A stretch of 64,000 nucleotides of DNA from Psilocybe azurescens (Eukaryota; Basidiomycota; Agaricomycetes; Agaricales; Agrocybaceae): NCBI GenBank assembly GCA_023853785.1, contig JAJIRX010000512.1:248001-312000 (forward strand), given 5' to 3'. The translations under genes and the position numbers were made by a program. This document shows, piece by piece, positions 23,512-34,393 of the stretch. Positions within the stretch are counted from its first letter, which is position 1. Each line of letters opens with the position of its first letter. Under the pieces are notes generated by a model. It was not told the origin of the DNA, ran no database searches, and saw nothing but the letters and a program-made list of their open reading frames with translations.

Positions 23512-26500
23512 TTCCCTTTCGCGATCGACGTCGTCACTATCGCGGTCGGGGTCAACGCCATGGCCATCACGATCGGGGTTATCATCCGTGCCATCATCCA
23601 TAGCATCAAAACTATCTGAATCAATAGAAAGGCTATGACGAGCGAGGTCGATGTCGAGGCGAAGGACACTGGGCGAGGGCAGAGCGCTGCTCGACGCTGC
23701 CGCCACCGACGCGCGGATGCCGGGGGTGTGATGGTGATGGTGATGTTGACGTTGACGGTGATGGCGTTGGTTCCCTGCACTAGCGCGTGTTGTTGCTGGC
23801 GTGGGGGGGTGAGGCGATGCTGGTAAGGATAAGTGAAAGTATAAGGGTACGATGAATGGAGGCGAAGCGAACTCGATCAGGGGAACGACTGGAACTGGAA
23901 CTTGGGCTGACACTTGAACCAAAGCTGGAGCCAGAGCTGGAGGTTGCACAGAGTATGGCTCTGGCACGAGCAGGACGGGCTTCCTTTTTCGCTGCTCGTG
24001 TGCAGCGCCCTTCTGTTCCCCATCTCCCACATTCTGCTCTAACAGCAACAACACCGGCGGCGGCGGCAACATGAACGGCGATCGCACCGTTACATTTCAA
24101 TCTCGCGGATCCTCATCATAATCACCATCGCTGTTGTTGCCAGACTCTTCCTGCTGTTGATTTTCGTGTTCATGTTCGTATTAGCGACCGCCGCCCTGAT
24201 CTTCGTCATTCAGATAGTCCTGATTCCGACCTCGACCCTGCCTCTCATCCAATGATTATCGCAAGCGCACCCTTGACCACCTCCAACCACCACCTCTTCT
24301 TCCAACCTCTCCGAATCATGAACAGATATTGAGACCACGCTCGTAGGCATCAGCGGCGTCGCAAGCTCCATTGACATCTAGCTGTCCCTGTCTCCGTTTT
24401 CGTTGTTGTCGTCCAATAAATTCGGCACATCGGGACCATGAACAGTAACAAGAGCAGGAACGGGAGGAGGTATTGGATCTGAATCCGGGATGAGAACGGG
24501 AACAGTGCCTGCGCTTCCGGAGACGGAGGCGGAGATGGAAATCATCATGTCAGACGAGCTGCTGCTGATGAGGACGCTCGTGTTCGCATTCTGTACGTTC
24601 TGTAAAGAAAAAGATGACAGAGCGGATCAGAAAGGCCGACTCGAAACAAGTAAAAAGAGAAACAAAAAAATGGGAATATCGAGACAAACGAAAACGAAAA
24701 AATGATGTCGAAATATACGTAAGTCGCAAGTATGAAGAAATATTTTTTAAACAGTGACGAAGTATGGATTGATAACAGAAAACATGAGTAAGAAAAAGGG
24801 GAGTCGATAAAACAAACAGAAACAGTGAGTCGCAAAAAAAAACTGGGCAACGAAAGACGAAAGACGAAAGACAAATATCTGACGCACCTCTTCAGGGGAA
24901 AGGACGCAGAGAGGTGATCAACCGCCCGCGGACCCCATTCTTCTGTTAAGCGTAGGCCCACTCCTGCTCCTCCTCTTCTCACCCCTCATCCTCCTGCTCC
25001 TTGCGCCGAGAACTCTGTCCGGATAGACATGCAAGCCCCTCCCCGGATTCCGCAGCGTTTTGTGTCACGCTACCCACACCCACACCCACGTTCACATCTC
25101 GCTATCTCGCCTCCCGCTGTCGCCCCTGATACTGATCCTCCTGCACCACTAACCCACCAAGCCAATGCATCTCCTCAACCTCCCCTTGCAACCTAGAAGT
25201 AGCAGCAGCAGTGAAGGCCGCCACAGATGCAGATGCCGCCCTCGCGTTAGCTAGCTAGATAAGAAAGGAAGGAAGAGTAAGTGAGCAGAACAAAACTCAA
25301 TATTTAAAAGAGGACAGCGCGATGGGCAAAATTGACTGAAAATTTAAAATAAAAATAAAAATGAAAATAAAACGCAGGAAAAAAGCGAGAGCACAAAGAC
25401 GAGGTTATGCTGGGTAGGTTGATACTAAGAAGGAAGTAAAAACGCATATAATGAATAATGAATGGGGAAGGAAAGAACAAAGGGATGAAACAATGCGAAT
25501 GCACAGTGGAAATGAGAACGAGAATGACAGGAAGAACTAAGAACTACAGAAAGAACAAAAGAAGAAACGCAAAAAATTGCAGGCGAACACTCACTCGCTC
25601 GCTCAACCTCTGAGCTCGCTCTCGATATCCGGTTCCGCTCAACAGTCACGTTGAGCATCGCAATGATCTGCTCTTCCTCCGTCTCCCCCTCATCACCATC
25701 CAGTATCTCTCGCTCCCTTCCACGCATCCCCCTCATCTTCATACAAATGAATCCCTCCAACTCTGCCTCTTGCCTCCTGCCTCGCCACAAGCGCCTCGAG
25801 CGCCGCGACGCGTGCTTGCGTGCATGCTTGCGCTGCTTTCTCATGGAAAAAGCTGCGTGGAGAGGAAGTGGGTTATGCTGGGTGCTTAGAGGGAGGTGAT
25901 TGAGGAGGACGGGTGAGTGTGGGAAAGATGTGGCGGGATCAGTTGGTGGAAGATAACTCCAGGACTTGCATCTGCGTGTGATTATACAGTGTATGCAATG
26001 TATTATTATGTGTGTTCGTACCTGCGAGACGCGACAGCTGCATCCGGATGACAGACCACTTTCTATAATCATGCTCAACTTGCACTACACAGATAAATCG
26101 TCAAAAACTCGCGTTCACTCATTAGAAGGAAGCATCCAAGCAAAGCAAACTGAAAATCCACGCACCTCTTTCAACAAGCCTCTCAACGACATCTCTCAAC
26201 TCATCCCCCTCCCTCTGCACGCCCTCCCCGCCTCCTCGCACGCCCGTACCTTCCTACGCATTACCCCAAGCTACTTGCGCAGCTCCGCGTTCTCTCGAGC
26301 GGGTGAAGGAGGGAGGGAGAGCCTGGTGCGGTGGGTCGTGGAGAAGGCGAGGAGGGATGTTATCTGATAGATTGTGATGTTTGGATTGCGCGGGGTGATG
26401 GTGACGGTGAGAAGGGAAGATATGAGGAGGAATGGGAGGCAACAAGCGTGAATTAGAATTCACGTGAGGGCAAGTCTAGCGAAACTTACACACTTCTTCG

Positions 26501-27106
26501 TCTTTATGTGCGAGTTGGGCTTCAAGTTCGCGTTCGCGCTGCTGTTGGGTGGGTTCCGGGGGTCTTCGTTCAACTCCTCGGTTCGAGTGTTCGCACACGA
26601 GTCAAAAACAAGCCCAGGTCCTATGTAGTAAAGATCGCAGTCGTCAAATTTTTAAAGGTCATATGTTCCAAACACAAGATATCTATATCAGTATACCGGA
26701 TGACATGTAATGTCCAGACATAAGACTTTCAGAGGATAGGCATTATTGGGCGATCACAGGTTTGGTTGAAGGAGTTGGAAATACTGAATCTGCTAGCCTC
26801 ATGTCACTCGGTTCAGGTTTCTTAGGGTTAGGGTATGTGCCTTAAAAGGCAGTTCGGTGTCCTCGGTCAGTGGGGGCGAAAAGTTCCGTACTAGGCCTGG
26901 GTTTCTGCACTGCCAACCCTAGCGAACGATTGTCCAAGGGTTTCATGCCCTCAATCAAGCGCTAACTAATATGGGAGAGGAAGGGGAGAGACATCACAAG
27001 CTGCGCTTCTAGCTTGCGTTTGCGCTACTGCTGTTGTTGGGTAGGGAGGGCGAGCTGCGTTCTGATTCACTGGCACTGACGTTGATGTTGAGGGTGGGGA
27101 TCCCAT
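23512..27106 (-). pseudogene. CC-family gene, copy C, 3' truncated and 5' duplicated
   Basis: Same family as copies A, B and D. Exon 1 starts at 27,106 with MGSPPSTSTSVPVNQNAARP. A second copy of the exon-1 heptad block (QQQRERELEAQLAHKDEE, donor GTGTGTAAG) sits at about 26,560-26,500 with its own TTAGGG tract. The 5' region has therefore been partly duplicated in tandem. Downstream are RVAALEALVARQEA (near 25,800), a damaged coiled-coil exon in which ATGCTCGAG of the paralogues is missing two bases, SVLISSSSSDMMISISASVS (near 24,570), and a Pro/Val tract with LPSPSVLRLDIDLARHSLS. The C-terminal EAEYERQLERQ block is absent: homology stops at 23,512, where the 2-kb anonymous block is joined. 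Confidence 0.5.
26822..26833. promoter_or_regulatory. TTAGGG x2 in CC copy C
   Basis: TTAGGGTTAGGG upstream of the inner exon-1 copy. The outer copy has a degenerate TTGGGGTCAGGG at 27,210-27,221, at the equivalent distance from the outer start codon. Confidence 0.55.
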
Positions 27107-27479
27107 GTCCGTTCAACTTCCGAGGGTTAGATTTTGCTGAGGGGTTCGTGCTCGAGTCTATTGAAGCAAATCCAAGTCGCAGGATGTTGATGCCTGTGGT
27201 TCGCGCTTCTTGGGGTCAGGGTGAGCTCATTCTTCTCGGCCGCCAGTGCCGGAAACTTCCGTATTCGCGTTGACAACCCAACTCGTTATTGTTCATTGAT
27301 TCAAATTTCAATAGCCACAACTGTGCGTTAAAACTATATACTCACTCCATTTCACTATGTATCCTTTCACCGATTTTATTTTTTAGATCTCTCCCTCATA
27401 TCCCAAAAGTGAGACACCGCTCGGCTGAGCAGTGGAGTATGCACATTCAGAATCCGAGTCTTTGTGTCCGTGTTGTATT

Positions 27480-28041
27480 GTGAGGAACCCATTGAGCACG
27501 AGCCCGGGAAGCAACACAACACAAACACTAACGTGACCATATCGCACGGATGGGGACAAGTTCCGAATATTCACATTCCTATCGCCCTATCGCACGGGAA
27601 TCATATGATAATATTTATTTCAATTTCTACAGTACTCAGGAGTTCGATCAAGATAACAAATGGACTGGGCGTCAAATTCGTAGGCAAGAAAAAGAAATAC
27701 GCCACACAAGCCAAGACCGACCATAACAGGCAAGGTTGTGCGCCGCGCGCCTTGGCTCGCAATTGCCCCCGCCTTTGCCCAACCGTCTCCTAATTCTATT
27801 CCCTTTCTCATCCCTCATTCGCAGATAAAGAAAATCTCGGCTTCCTTAGTACTTAAAAAACTAAAATTATAGTAAGGTAGACATTTGTATAGAATAGGAG
27901 AGGATTCCATCTGGGAATCCTCAGTTGAATACAGTGACATTTCACCCCATATTGACTCGCATCGTTTCGGAGTGAATTCGCACTCGACGATTTAAATCTG
28001 TGTTTGCTCATTTTACTCTATTCTCTTACAAACATAAACCC
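27480..28041. other. No gene seen
   Basis: End of the first duplication and following unique sequence. Only short frames are present and no repeat was noticed. Confidence 0.4.
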
Positions 28042-28663
28042 TTAGGCCTTGTAGACAGAGTCTACAAACCTCGCACACACCGCACTTACTATCTCTTCAG
28101 TATCTTCGCTCCGTGGAGCGAAAAGTCCCTGGGTTTTTGCGCCAGCGATCCCATCGTCAATGGCTTTGCTTTGGGCACTGCGCTGGGCACTGCGATATTC
28201 GTGATAAGAATTAGAAAGGTTGAAGATCTGGTGAAACTCAAACATGGTAACTCCAAGTCGGTCTTGCCGACACACCAAGACTGCGGCATACTCCGGAGTC
28301 GGCATAATTATGACTTCGGAGTTTGAATGCGACTCTACGAGTTGCTCCAACTTCCAAAAGTATACTTCGAAAAATGAACCTCTTGAACGCTTCAAAGCAA
28401 CCAAGTGTGATACGACGATCATCCAAAAGCTTCATGCCCTCACTCAAGCACTGATATGAGTGAGGAAGGGGAGGGAAATGGAGGTGGACGATAATAGGTG
28501 TCTCATGACGGCATCGTCCAATTCCTTGGCAACGCGAATTTTGTAAAATAAAGGGGCAGTGCCAATCATGATAATTCCGGGGATTAGAACGTCCAGGACG
28601 AAGTATAGTCCAGCCACTGCATGACGAGTCTAAACTGCGGCCACCTGGTGAAATATTGACCAA
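28042..28663 (-). pseudogene. Uncharacterised fungal protein, frame-broken
   Basis: Three overlapping minus-strand frames look coding in succession: GLYFVLDVLIPGIIMIGTAP and FYKIRVAKELDDAVM (near 28,610-28,520), then ETPIIVHLHFPPLPHSYQ with LLDDRRITLGCFEAFKRF (near 28,505-28,390), then MPTPEYAAVLVCRQDRLGVT (near 28,300-28,240) running to a stop at 28,042. The first piece is a plausible membrane segment. I cannot name a family. The frame changes are not at obvious splice sites, so the gene is either broken or carries sequencing indels. Confidence 0.35.
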
Positions 28664-28895
28664 GAAATTTCTCTAGGTTCGTTGCCCTCTCTGTCCCTTT
28701 GCAGTTCTACATTGTGTGGAGATACTCCTGACCAGACTCACGGCTCGCCAAGGCCATGAAATATATCAATGTACCTGTTGTGACGCTTCATATTGCCTCT
28801 CGTAACTGTCAATTGTCTAACGCTTTCCACTTATGCCACGCCTTCACTGCGAGGTCCGATTACTCGCTTTCAAAATAGGAATCAAATTCGACTTA

Positions 28896-29370
28896 CAGGG
28901 TCTTGCATAATTATCTGCAGGTTAATGTTTCGCAAACAGCTGTTTGTTTGTGTTTGATATCTGTCAACTGGTGTGGGAAGCTGCCATCATCCGATAACCG
29001 TCAGACTGCCATCCCCCTCGTCGTCGACAGCGATGAACAATGACAATTCTCTTGCCCTCCTCATTCAAAATGCTACCACGCACTACGTCTCTCTCCTTTC
29101 AAGTTCTTTCAACATTCCATTTTTGTAAAAGACCATTTTCGGAATCTGAAGCTACAAAGGTGCCACGCCGCCACCAGCCATCTAAGTGATATTTTTTCAA
29201 TACTGTTGTCAGTGAGCCGCCAGCGAATAATGCGCTGTCGAAGCTGGTCTGCAAGTTGTGGACTCATTGTGATAAAGATCTGGTCATGAGGCACTATTTT
29301 TGTACACGGCTAACACATACAAACAGCTGTTTGCGAAACATCAACCTGCAGATAATTATGCAAGACCCTG
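28896..29370. mobile_element. 475-bp MITE / non-autonomous Tc1-mariner-like element
   Basis: The element begins CAGGGTCTTGCATAATTATC and ends with the exact reverse complement. The terminal inverted repeats extend about 60 bp with one or two mismatches. TA dinucleotides flank both ends (28,894-28,895 and 29,371-29,372). The paralogous site at 44,998-44,999 has the same flanks with a single TA and no element, so this is a real insertion with a TA target duplication, as made by the Tc1/mariner superfamily. Inside, on the minus strand, MSPQLADQLRQRIIRWRL resembles the start of the helix-turn-helix region of fungal Tc1-like transposases and is quickly broken. The element therefore looks like an internally deleted copy. 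Confidence 0.85.
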
Positions 29371-30605
29371 TACACAAGTAATATAGCTGGTGTAGTTACG
29401 TTAATTGTCTAACTCAAAGAGTTATAGCGCGCCTCAGCCATGTACGACCACATTCAATTTACCAAGGGAGTAGTCGGTGACTCATCATAATATACAGCGT
29501 AAAGCGCTGACTGAGCCAGCGATTCTCTCTGGAATGGCGTCACCAATAGTTGAGTTGCGGTCTGAAAGCTATAGTTATCCTTTTTCAAGTATAGGCACTC
29601 TTGGAATCCGTTTGAAATAGGCATTAAACATAGTTCAATGACTGCCGTTTTGAGTTCGAGGGGTGAGGTCACTTTGACACATAATACATCAATATATATC
29701 AATATATCAATATATAATACGACAAGAGACTCTCCCACAGGGGGAGACAAACGTCAAAGACAAGCTGATTACCATAAAGAGTAACATCTCACATGTCTCA
29801 CTACGTGTCTTACCCTCACGTCTTTGACTTGCTCATCTTTGTTGAATACTATTCATCACTCTCAATGCCATTCCCTTACCACCATGATCCCTTCTTTGCA
29901 TTCTTTCTTCTTTCCAGACTCTTCCCTATGTGTAAAACCATGTGTAAAATTTTGATACAATTTTGATACAATAACTAACTTGTGAATAGATGATTCCTTG
30001 ATACTTTCCATTGTGTGTGATGTGTGATTCACTCTTTTCTATCATCAGCAGCTTAGACTTACTAGCCACAGTTCTCTCTTAGGAGGCCTATAGTTCGACT
30101 GGGCAACTCTGAGGACCAGATTTGCAAAGTATTTCATCAGGGTCCTTCTCTGCTATCATGGCTATGAGTGGAGCATCACTAAGCCCCTAAGTAAGCCTCC
30201 TGTTTCTTCCTCAACATTCCTCCTAACTCAATCCTCCTAACTCATGGACCTTCAAGAAATTATCAACACGCCTCAACGCCACCAACAGCGCAGTCGACAG
30301 GCCCTTCGTGAGCTTTCTCAGAATGCTGAAGAATCTCCACGTGGCCACTCCCCAGCTCCAAGACCACAGATCTGAGGTGCGTGGCCAGGAATTCCATCAG
30401 TAGCTACTGAAGCTGCCAGACTTTCCAAATCAGGGGACAGTGAATCTGCTAGAAATGTGCAGAAAGTTCTTTCTACATATGGCCATTATCAACCCTAGCA
30501 CGATCACCAACATAAATGCTGACCTAGGGTACATACATCTCCCTCAGCCTTCTCTCTCTTACTGAATATCTACTCTCCTGTGAATCTCCATCTCATCTAT
30601 CTTCA
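29371..30605. other. Flank of duplication 3 and 5' part of an insertion
   Basis: To about 29,660 this is duplicated DNA (compare 45,000-45,300). After that begins material absent from the paralogous locus. A frame at 30,243-30,375 (+, MDLQEIINTPQRHQQRSRQA) starts with a good ATG context but stops after 44 codons. It may be an upstream exon or a fragment of the gene that follows. Confidence 0.4.
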
Positions 30606-31855
30606 ATGGCCCATACAACTGCTGTGACTGACACCTCCCAGGCTACTGTCAGCAGGATTGTGACTATCACTGCAATAGCTGCTATTGAGAATGCCCAGAA
30701 CATCCCCAACTCTAAGAAGGTTGTGCTGGACGCCCAGGTTTATGTTGGCTCAGAGAATTGTGAGTCGCTTATTGGTGCTCTGTTGTATTTTAACAGGTCA
30801 AACATCAACTTTGGGGACGTCACTATTTATCTAATTTATGCAACAGTAAGTAAATCTCAAGTTATCATTGCTTCTAGACTGAAGCCTCAACTGTTTAAAC
30901 AGATTGCAAAATTTGAAGAGGGTGCAGATATTCTGCCCACTGCATCTTCTCCTTCCAAGTACAATTTCATTGGGGACATAACATGGGTGAGTTTGATTTA
31001 TCTCCTCTATTATACAAAGTCCCTCAATCTTTTGTAGATTATCCCCCTCACTTCCTCTGCATCCGATTCTGATGCTGATAGCTCCTCATTTTCCATTGAC
31101 CCCTGTCAACATGCATACCTGCACGTTTCTGGCGTTGCAACAAACTGCCAGAAAGAGCAGAGAACTTTCGACTTCGACATTGATCACTACAGCTCAGCCC
31201 TCAAGCCGGTCCAAAAGGTCAAACCATCTGCCCCAATCTCCTGCATGTTCCCAAATTTGCCTCACTATAAAGCTGGAAAGCCAGTCCCATATGACAAACA
31301 TTATGTATCAGTATCTGGTTTTCTGACCAACATTATTTATGACCCAAACTCGGCAGATGTTGTCCAGCGGTTCCACTTACTGGTGGACAATATTGTGTTT
31401 ATGGGCCAGCAGCCCAATGCAATGGGAGCTACAGTCCCTAATTCCCTGGATGGTAAGTTTCATTCAAATTTTATTTGAACATATTCTAAAGACTAAAGAT
31501 ATGAATCTCGGTTCTCTGCATACATTAGCATCACGCAGAACCCCCCCGGTCTGGTGGTAAAGTGCTTATTACTTACAAGCACAAATCTCCAATGACACCA
31601 ACGACTCCTACCCTGCTACATGGCCCGGTTGCTAAACAACGACGAGTCAAGTCACCGGAAGGTTCATTGGACAGTCTTGCTTCAGGCTCACAGGAGGGTG
31701 CCCTTTGCAGCCAGTATTCCAGCCAGTACCTTGATCAGTTACATATACCCTATTTCTACGGCTTACTTATGTACTGTTACATTGCTAATATCACTTTGAA
31801 TCGTTTTCCTCTATTATTCAAACTACGACTTAAGTTAAAGATCAAATACAGATAA
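30606..31855 (+). CDS. Uncharacterised basidiomycete protein, three exons
   Basis: Exons are 30,606-30,986, 31,038-31,452 and 31,539-31,855, with GTGAGT...TAG and GTAAGT...CAG introns of 51 and 86 nt. The open frame has about 370 codons. The middle is rich in beta-strand-like hydrophobic/polar alternation (HAYLHVSGVATN, KHYVSVSGFLTNIIYD, RFHLLVDNIVFMGQQ), which would suit an OB-fold or similar barrel, but I cannot assign a family. The C-terminal part is Ser/Pro-rich (SPEGSLDSLASGSQEG) and may include an unspliced intron near the end. The gene lies wholly inside a 2.2-kb stretch missing from the paralogous locus near 45,300, so it arrived by insertion or was lost from the other copy. Confidence 0.55.
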
Positions 31856-32321
31856 CATTCAGCCTGTGAAAAGCACAGGTCATATGCTCATAAGTAAATA
31901 GAAGCAAAGAAGCACACCAACAGGATGCCGTGATGGTGCTGTATATGTTGCAATTCAGAAAGAAAGAAGAACAATTCTTTTCTGCCGGTATGGACTTTTC
32001 TAGCACAGAGGGGTCTCATTGCAGACCGATACCAGATGAGCGTCCAAATGTTCAAGTAATAGGACTTTCACGAGGTCATTATTATAAGGATGCTCTGCAA
32101 GCTCCAGACACTTCTTTGCTCGGAGCAGTATATAAAAAGACAAACAAGTTACTATTTGCGTTTTCTTGATAGCCATTGAAGTTACATTGACATCCAAATT
32201 TCTGATCAGCTAATTTGCTTCATGGATTTAATCACCAAGTCTTCTAGACCAAACTGTTTGACCCTGCATCAAATTTATTTGTTTATTCCAATTGTGGCCT
32301 TACAACAGGAGGTAGCAAAAA
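31856..32321. other. Upstream region of hydrophobin 1
   Basis: Non-coding. It aligns with 45,306-45,737 upstream of the intact hydrophobin (shared CAGAAAGAAAGAAGA near 31,958 and 45,380). Confidence 0.6.
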
Positions 32322-32328
32322 TATAAAG
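32322..32328 (+). promoter_or_regulatory. TATA box of hydrophobin 1
   Basis: TATAAAG, aligned with the TATA box of hydrophobin 2. An insertion now separates it from the coding start by about 465 bp. Confidence 0.5.
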
Positions 32329-32362
32329 AGCATCTTCAAGCTGTCTGTAGGTTCCTCAGTAC

Positions 32363-32739
32363 GTATAGGAAATAGATATGCGTGGGACTCAGAGACCAGT
32401 AAGATCAACTGAATATATTGTATAGTACCTATAGGAAATAGATATGCGTAAGACTACGATACTGTGAGTATAGGTGTATTGAATGGTTAAAATAAGTAAG
32501 CTCACCTCAGAGACCAGTAAGATCAACTGAGGGAGGGAAACTAATGAAGCACTCTGTTATACGAGATAAGCTGAGTATTGTACGTATGCTACATGATACA
32601 AAAGAAAGCATGAAAATAAAAGAAGAAAGAAAGTCTGTGTGATGCACAACCTATACATTGCATATTACACTTCACATATCCTTGGTACAAACTGTATCCA
32701 GGTGGAACACTTCAGCCAAGCGTGCCTTGATTATCCAAT
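32363..32739. mobile_element. 377-bp insertion in the hydrophobin 1 leader
   Basis: Absent from the otherwise collinear leader of hydrophobin 2. AGTAC occurs on both sides (32,358-32,362 and 32,740-32,744), consistent with a 5-bp target duplication. The ends (GTATAGG...ATCCAAT) are neither TG...CA nor clear inverted repeats, so the element type is unknown. Two short motifs are repeated inside: ATAGGAAATAGATATGCGT twice and CAGAGACCAGTAAGATCAAC twice. Confidence 0.6.
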
Positions 32740-32792
32740 AGTACCATCTACTCTATTACAGCACAGTTGCTCTCCAGACAACTAGTTTCAAC

Positions 32793-33809
32793 ATGTTCTC
32801 TCGTGTCTCTGCTATTGCTTTCTTTGCTCTTCCACTGCTTGCCGCTGCTGGTGGATCTGAGCCCAGCAGCCAGTGCAACACCGGTCCTGTTCAGTGCTGC
32901 AACAACGTCAGAACTGTAAGTCAACTCAATTTGTTGGACGACCAGTGATGCAATATGTAACTTATTTTCATCTTCAATCAGGCCAAGACAATTGTTGCAA
33001 ATGATGCTACCCTTGGCTCTCTTTTGAGCGCTTTTGTTGGACCAGCTACAGCAATCCTTGGAGGCAAGTCAAGCTGCATTCCATGCTTGTGGTTAATTTG
33101 AATTTGCCTCACTAAACCACTGTTTCTTTTTAGTCAATTGCACTCCCATCAGCGTCATTGGTGCTGGCGGTAACTTTTGGTAATATGTTTCTCTTAAGGA
33201 TAAGCAATATATCTAATGTCATTTATCTAGCACTGCCAAACCAGTCTGCTGCTGTTACGATTTCAAGTTAGAGTCACGCAGTGTGTGTAATCTAACCACC
33301 AATCGTGTACAAGAACAAGTTCAAGTTTGAGTTGAGCAGGTTAAGCAGGTTGGATTCTCAAGAACTAGCTAAAGAATACAGTGGATCCTTCCTGGTATAA
33401 ATACTACGAACCGTACAGCAAGTTGAAACGAGTTTGAGTGTTCATCAGCAAATGTATATAAGAATAGAGGAAACAGATCAAGTGTTCATCAAAGAGATGT
33501 ATCATAAAAGATGGAAGTGAAAGTCCATCAGAGATATGATGGAGTTTCGTAGAATGATGGAAAGTAAAGTTCATCAGAGCGTACGATGATGTATCAATGA
33601 TGTGAAAGATGACAAAGAAAAGGAAAAGAAAAGAAAAAGAAAAAGAAAAGAAAAGAGAAAAGAAAAAGACTTGTCGTAACAGCTGCACCGGCAACCAGTC
33701 CATGAGTAATTCTACCTGAGAGCTAATTTTTGAATGAATGTTAATTTCTTCATTACCCCAGAATGGCCTCATTAACGTCGGCTGCACCCCAGTCAACGTC
33801 AACACCTAA
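32793..33809 (+). pseudogene. Class I hydrophobin 1, disrupted by a solo LTR
   Basis: A small secreted, surface-active cell-wall protein. Exon 1 (32,793-32,915) gives the signal peptide MFSRVSAIAFFALPLLAAAG, then Cys1 in SSQCNTG and the Cys2-Cys3 doublet in VQCCNN. Exon 2 is 32,982-33,063 with a GC donor (GCAAGT). Exon 3 is 33,134-33,179 (Cys4 in NCTPISVIG, Cys5 split over the junction). Exon 4 begins at 33,231 and is cut right after the Cys6-Cys7 doublet by the LTR at 33,253-33,681. Exon 4 resumes at 33,682 and the last exon is 33,762-33,809 (Cys8 in GCTPVNVNT, TAA). The donor after exon 4 reads ATGAGT where hydrophobin 2 has GTGAGT, a second lesion. The eight-Cys pattern identifies the family; the intact paralogue is at 45,832-46,428. 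Confidence 0.9.
33253..33681 (+). mobile_element. Solo LTR, 429 bp, inside a hydrophobin exon
   Basis: Begins TGTTACGA and ends TCGTAACA (8-bp inverted ends, TG...CA). It is flanked by a perfect 5-bp duplication GCTGC (33,248-33,252 and 33,682-33,686). It contains a TATAAATA near 33,397 and an A/G-rich tract at 33,612-33,670. A second copy in reverse orientation is at 53,613-54,077. Confidence 0.92.
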
Positions 33810-34187
33810 GTGGTATGAGCACATACCATTGCTAGCTCAAATAACATACTATCTATGTAATGCATATATTATTGTGGACATTTGGCTCTTGTCACAGATA
33901 TCATTTGGATAGATATACACACCTCACCTATTTCAATATACATTGGCATTGATTTTCCATCGACCAAACTGTTGCTCATTTAAATTCAAGTGCTCATGTT
34001 AAAACCATTTGATTATTGACAAGACAAGTAAAGTCTTTTGGTTTCTGTTGGGTTTCTATCAGATGGAGATGCTTCTTGTTCCATCATTCATTTTATTTGA
34101 GAAGCAATGCCTACTTACAAAATCTATCCTACTTTTAAATGTATTACCAGATTGGAGTATGTACAGATGATATTATACACTTATAGA

Positions 34188-34393
34188 TGTTGGGAATGAG
34201 CAATCCGCCATTAATTAGTGATATATTTATTGGACTTAGTCATTGAATTAGTAATTAGATAACTTGTAGATAACTCTGGAAATAAGTAGAATAGTGTAGA
34301 TACATTAACTTACAGTATATAAAGGCTCTGTAGGAGCTCATAGGATGTATGGAATAATTATTAAATTTATCCCTACGCACACCTATTTCAACA
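34188..34393. mobile_element. Solo LTR, 206 bp, second family
   Basis: Starts TGTTGGGAATG and ends CCTATTTCAACA. It is flanked by a perfect 5-bp duplication ATAGA (34,183-34,187 and 34,394-34,398). It holds TATATAAAGG near 34,315. The size and the TGTTG...CAACA ends suit a Ty1/copia-type LTR. Confidence 0.85.

Larger units (their letters stand above)
28812..33809. repeat. Segmental duplication 3 (hydrophobin segment), left copy with insertions
   Basis: Aligns with about 44,871-46,428 once four insertions are removed: 28,896-29,370, about 29,661-31,885, 32,363-32,739 and 33,253-33,681. Shared anchors include TTCAAAATAGGAATCAAATT (28,869) and the two hydrophobin coding regions. Confidence 0.8.
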
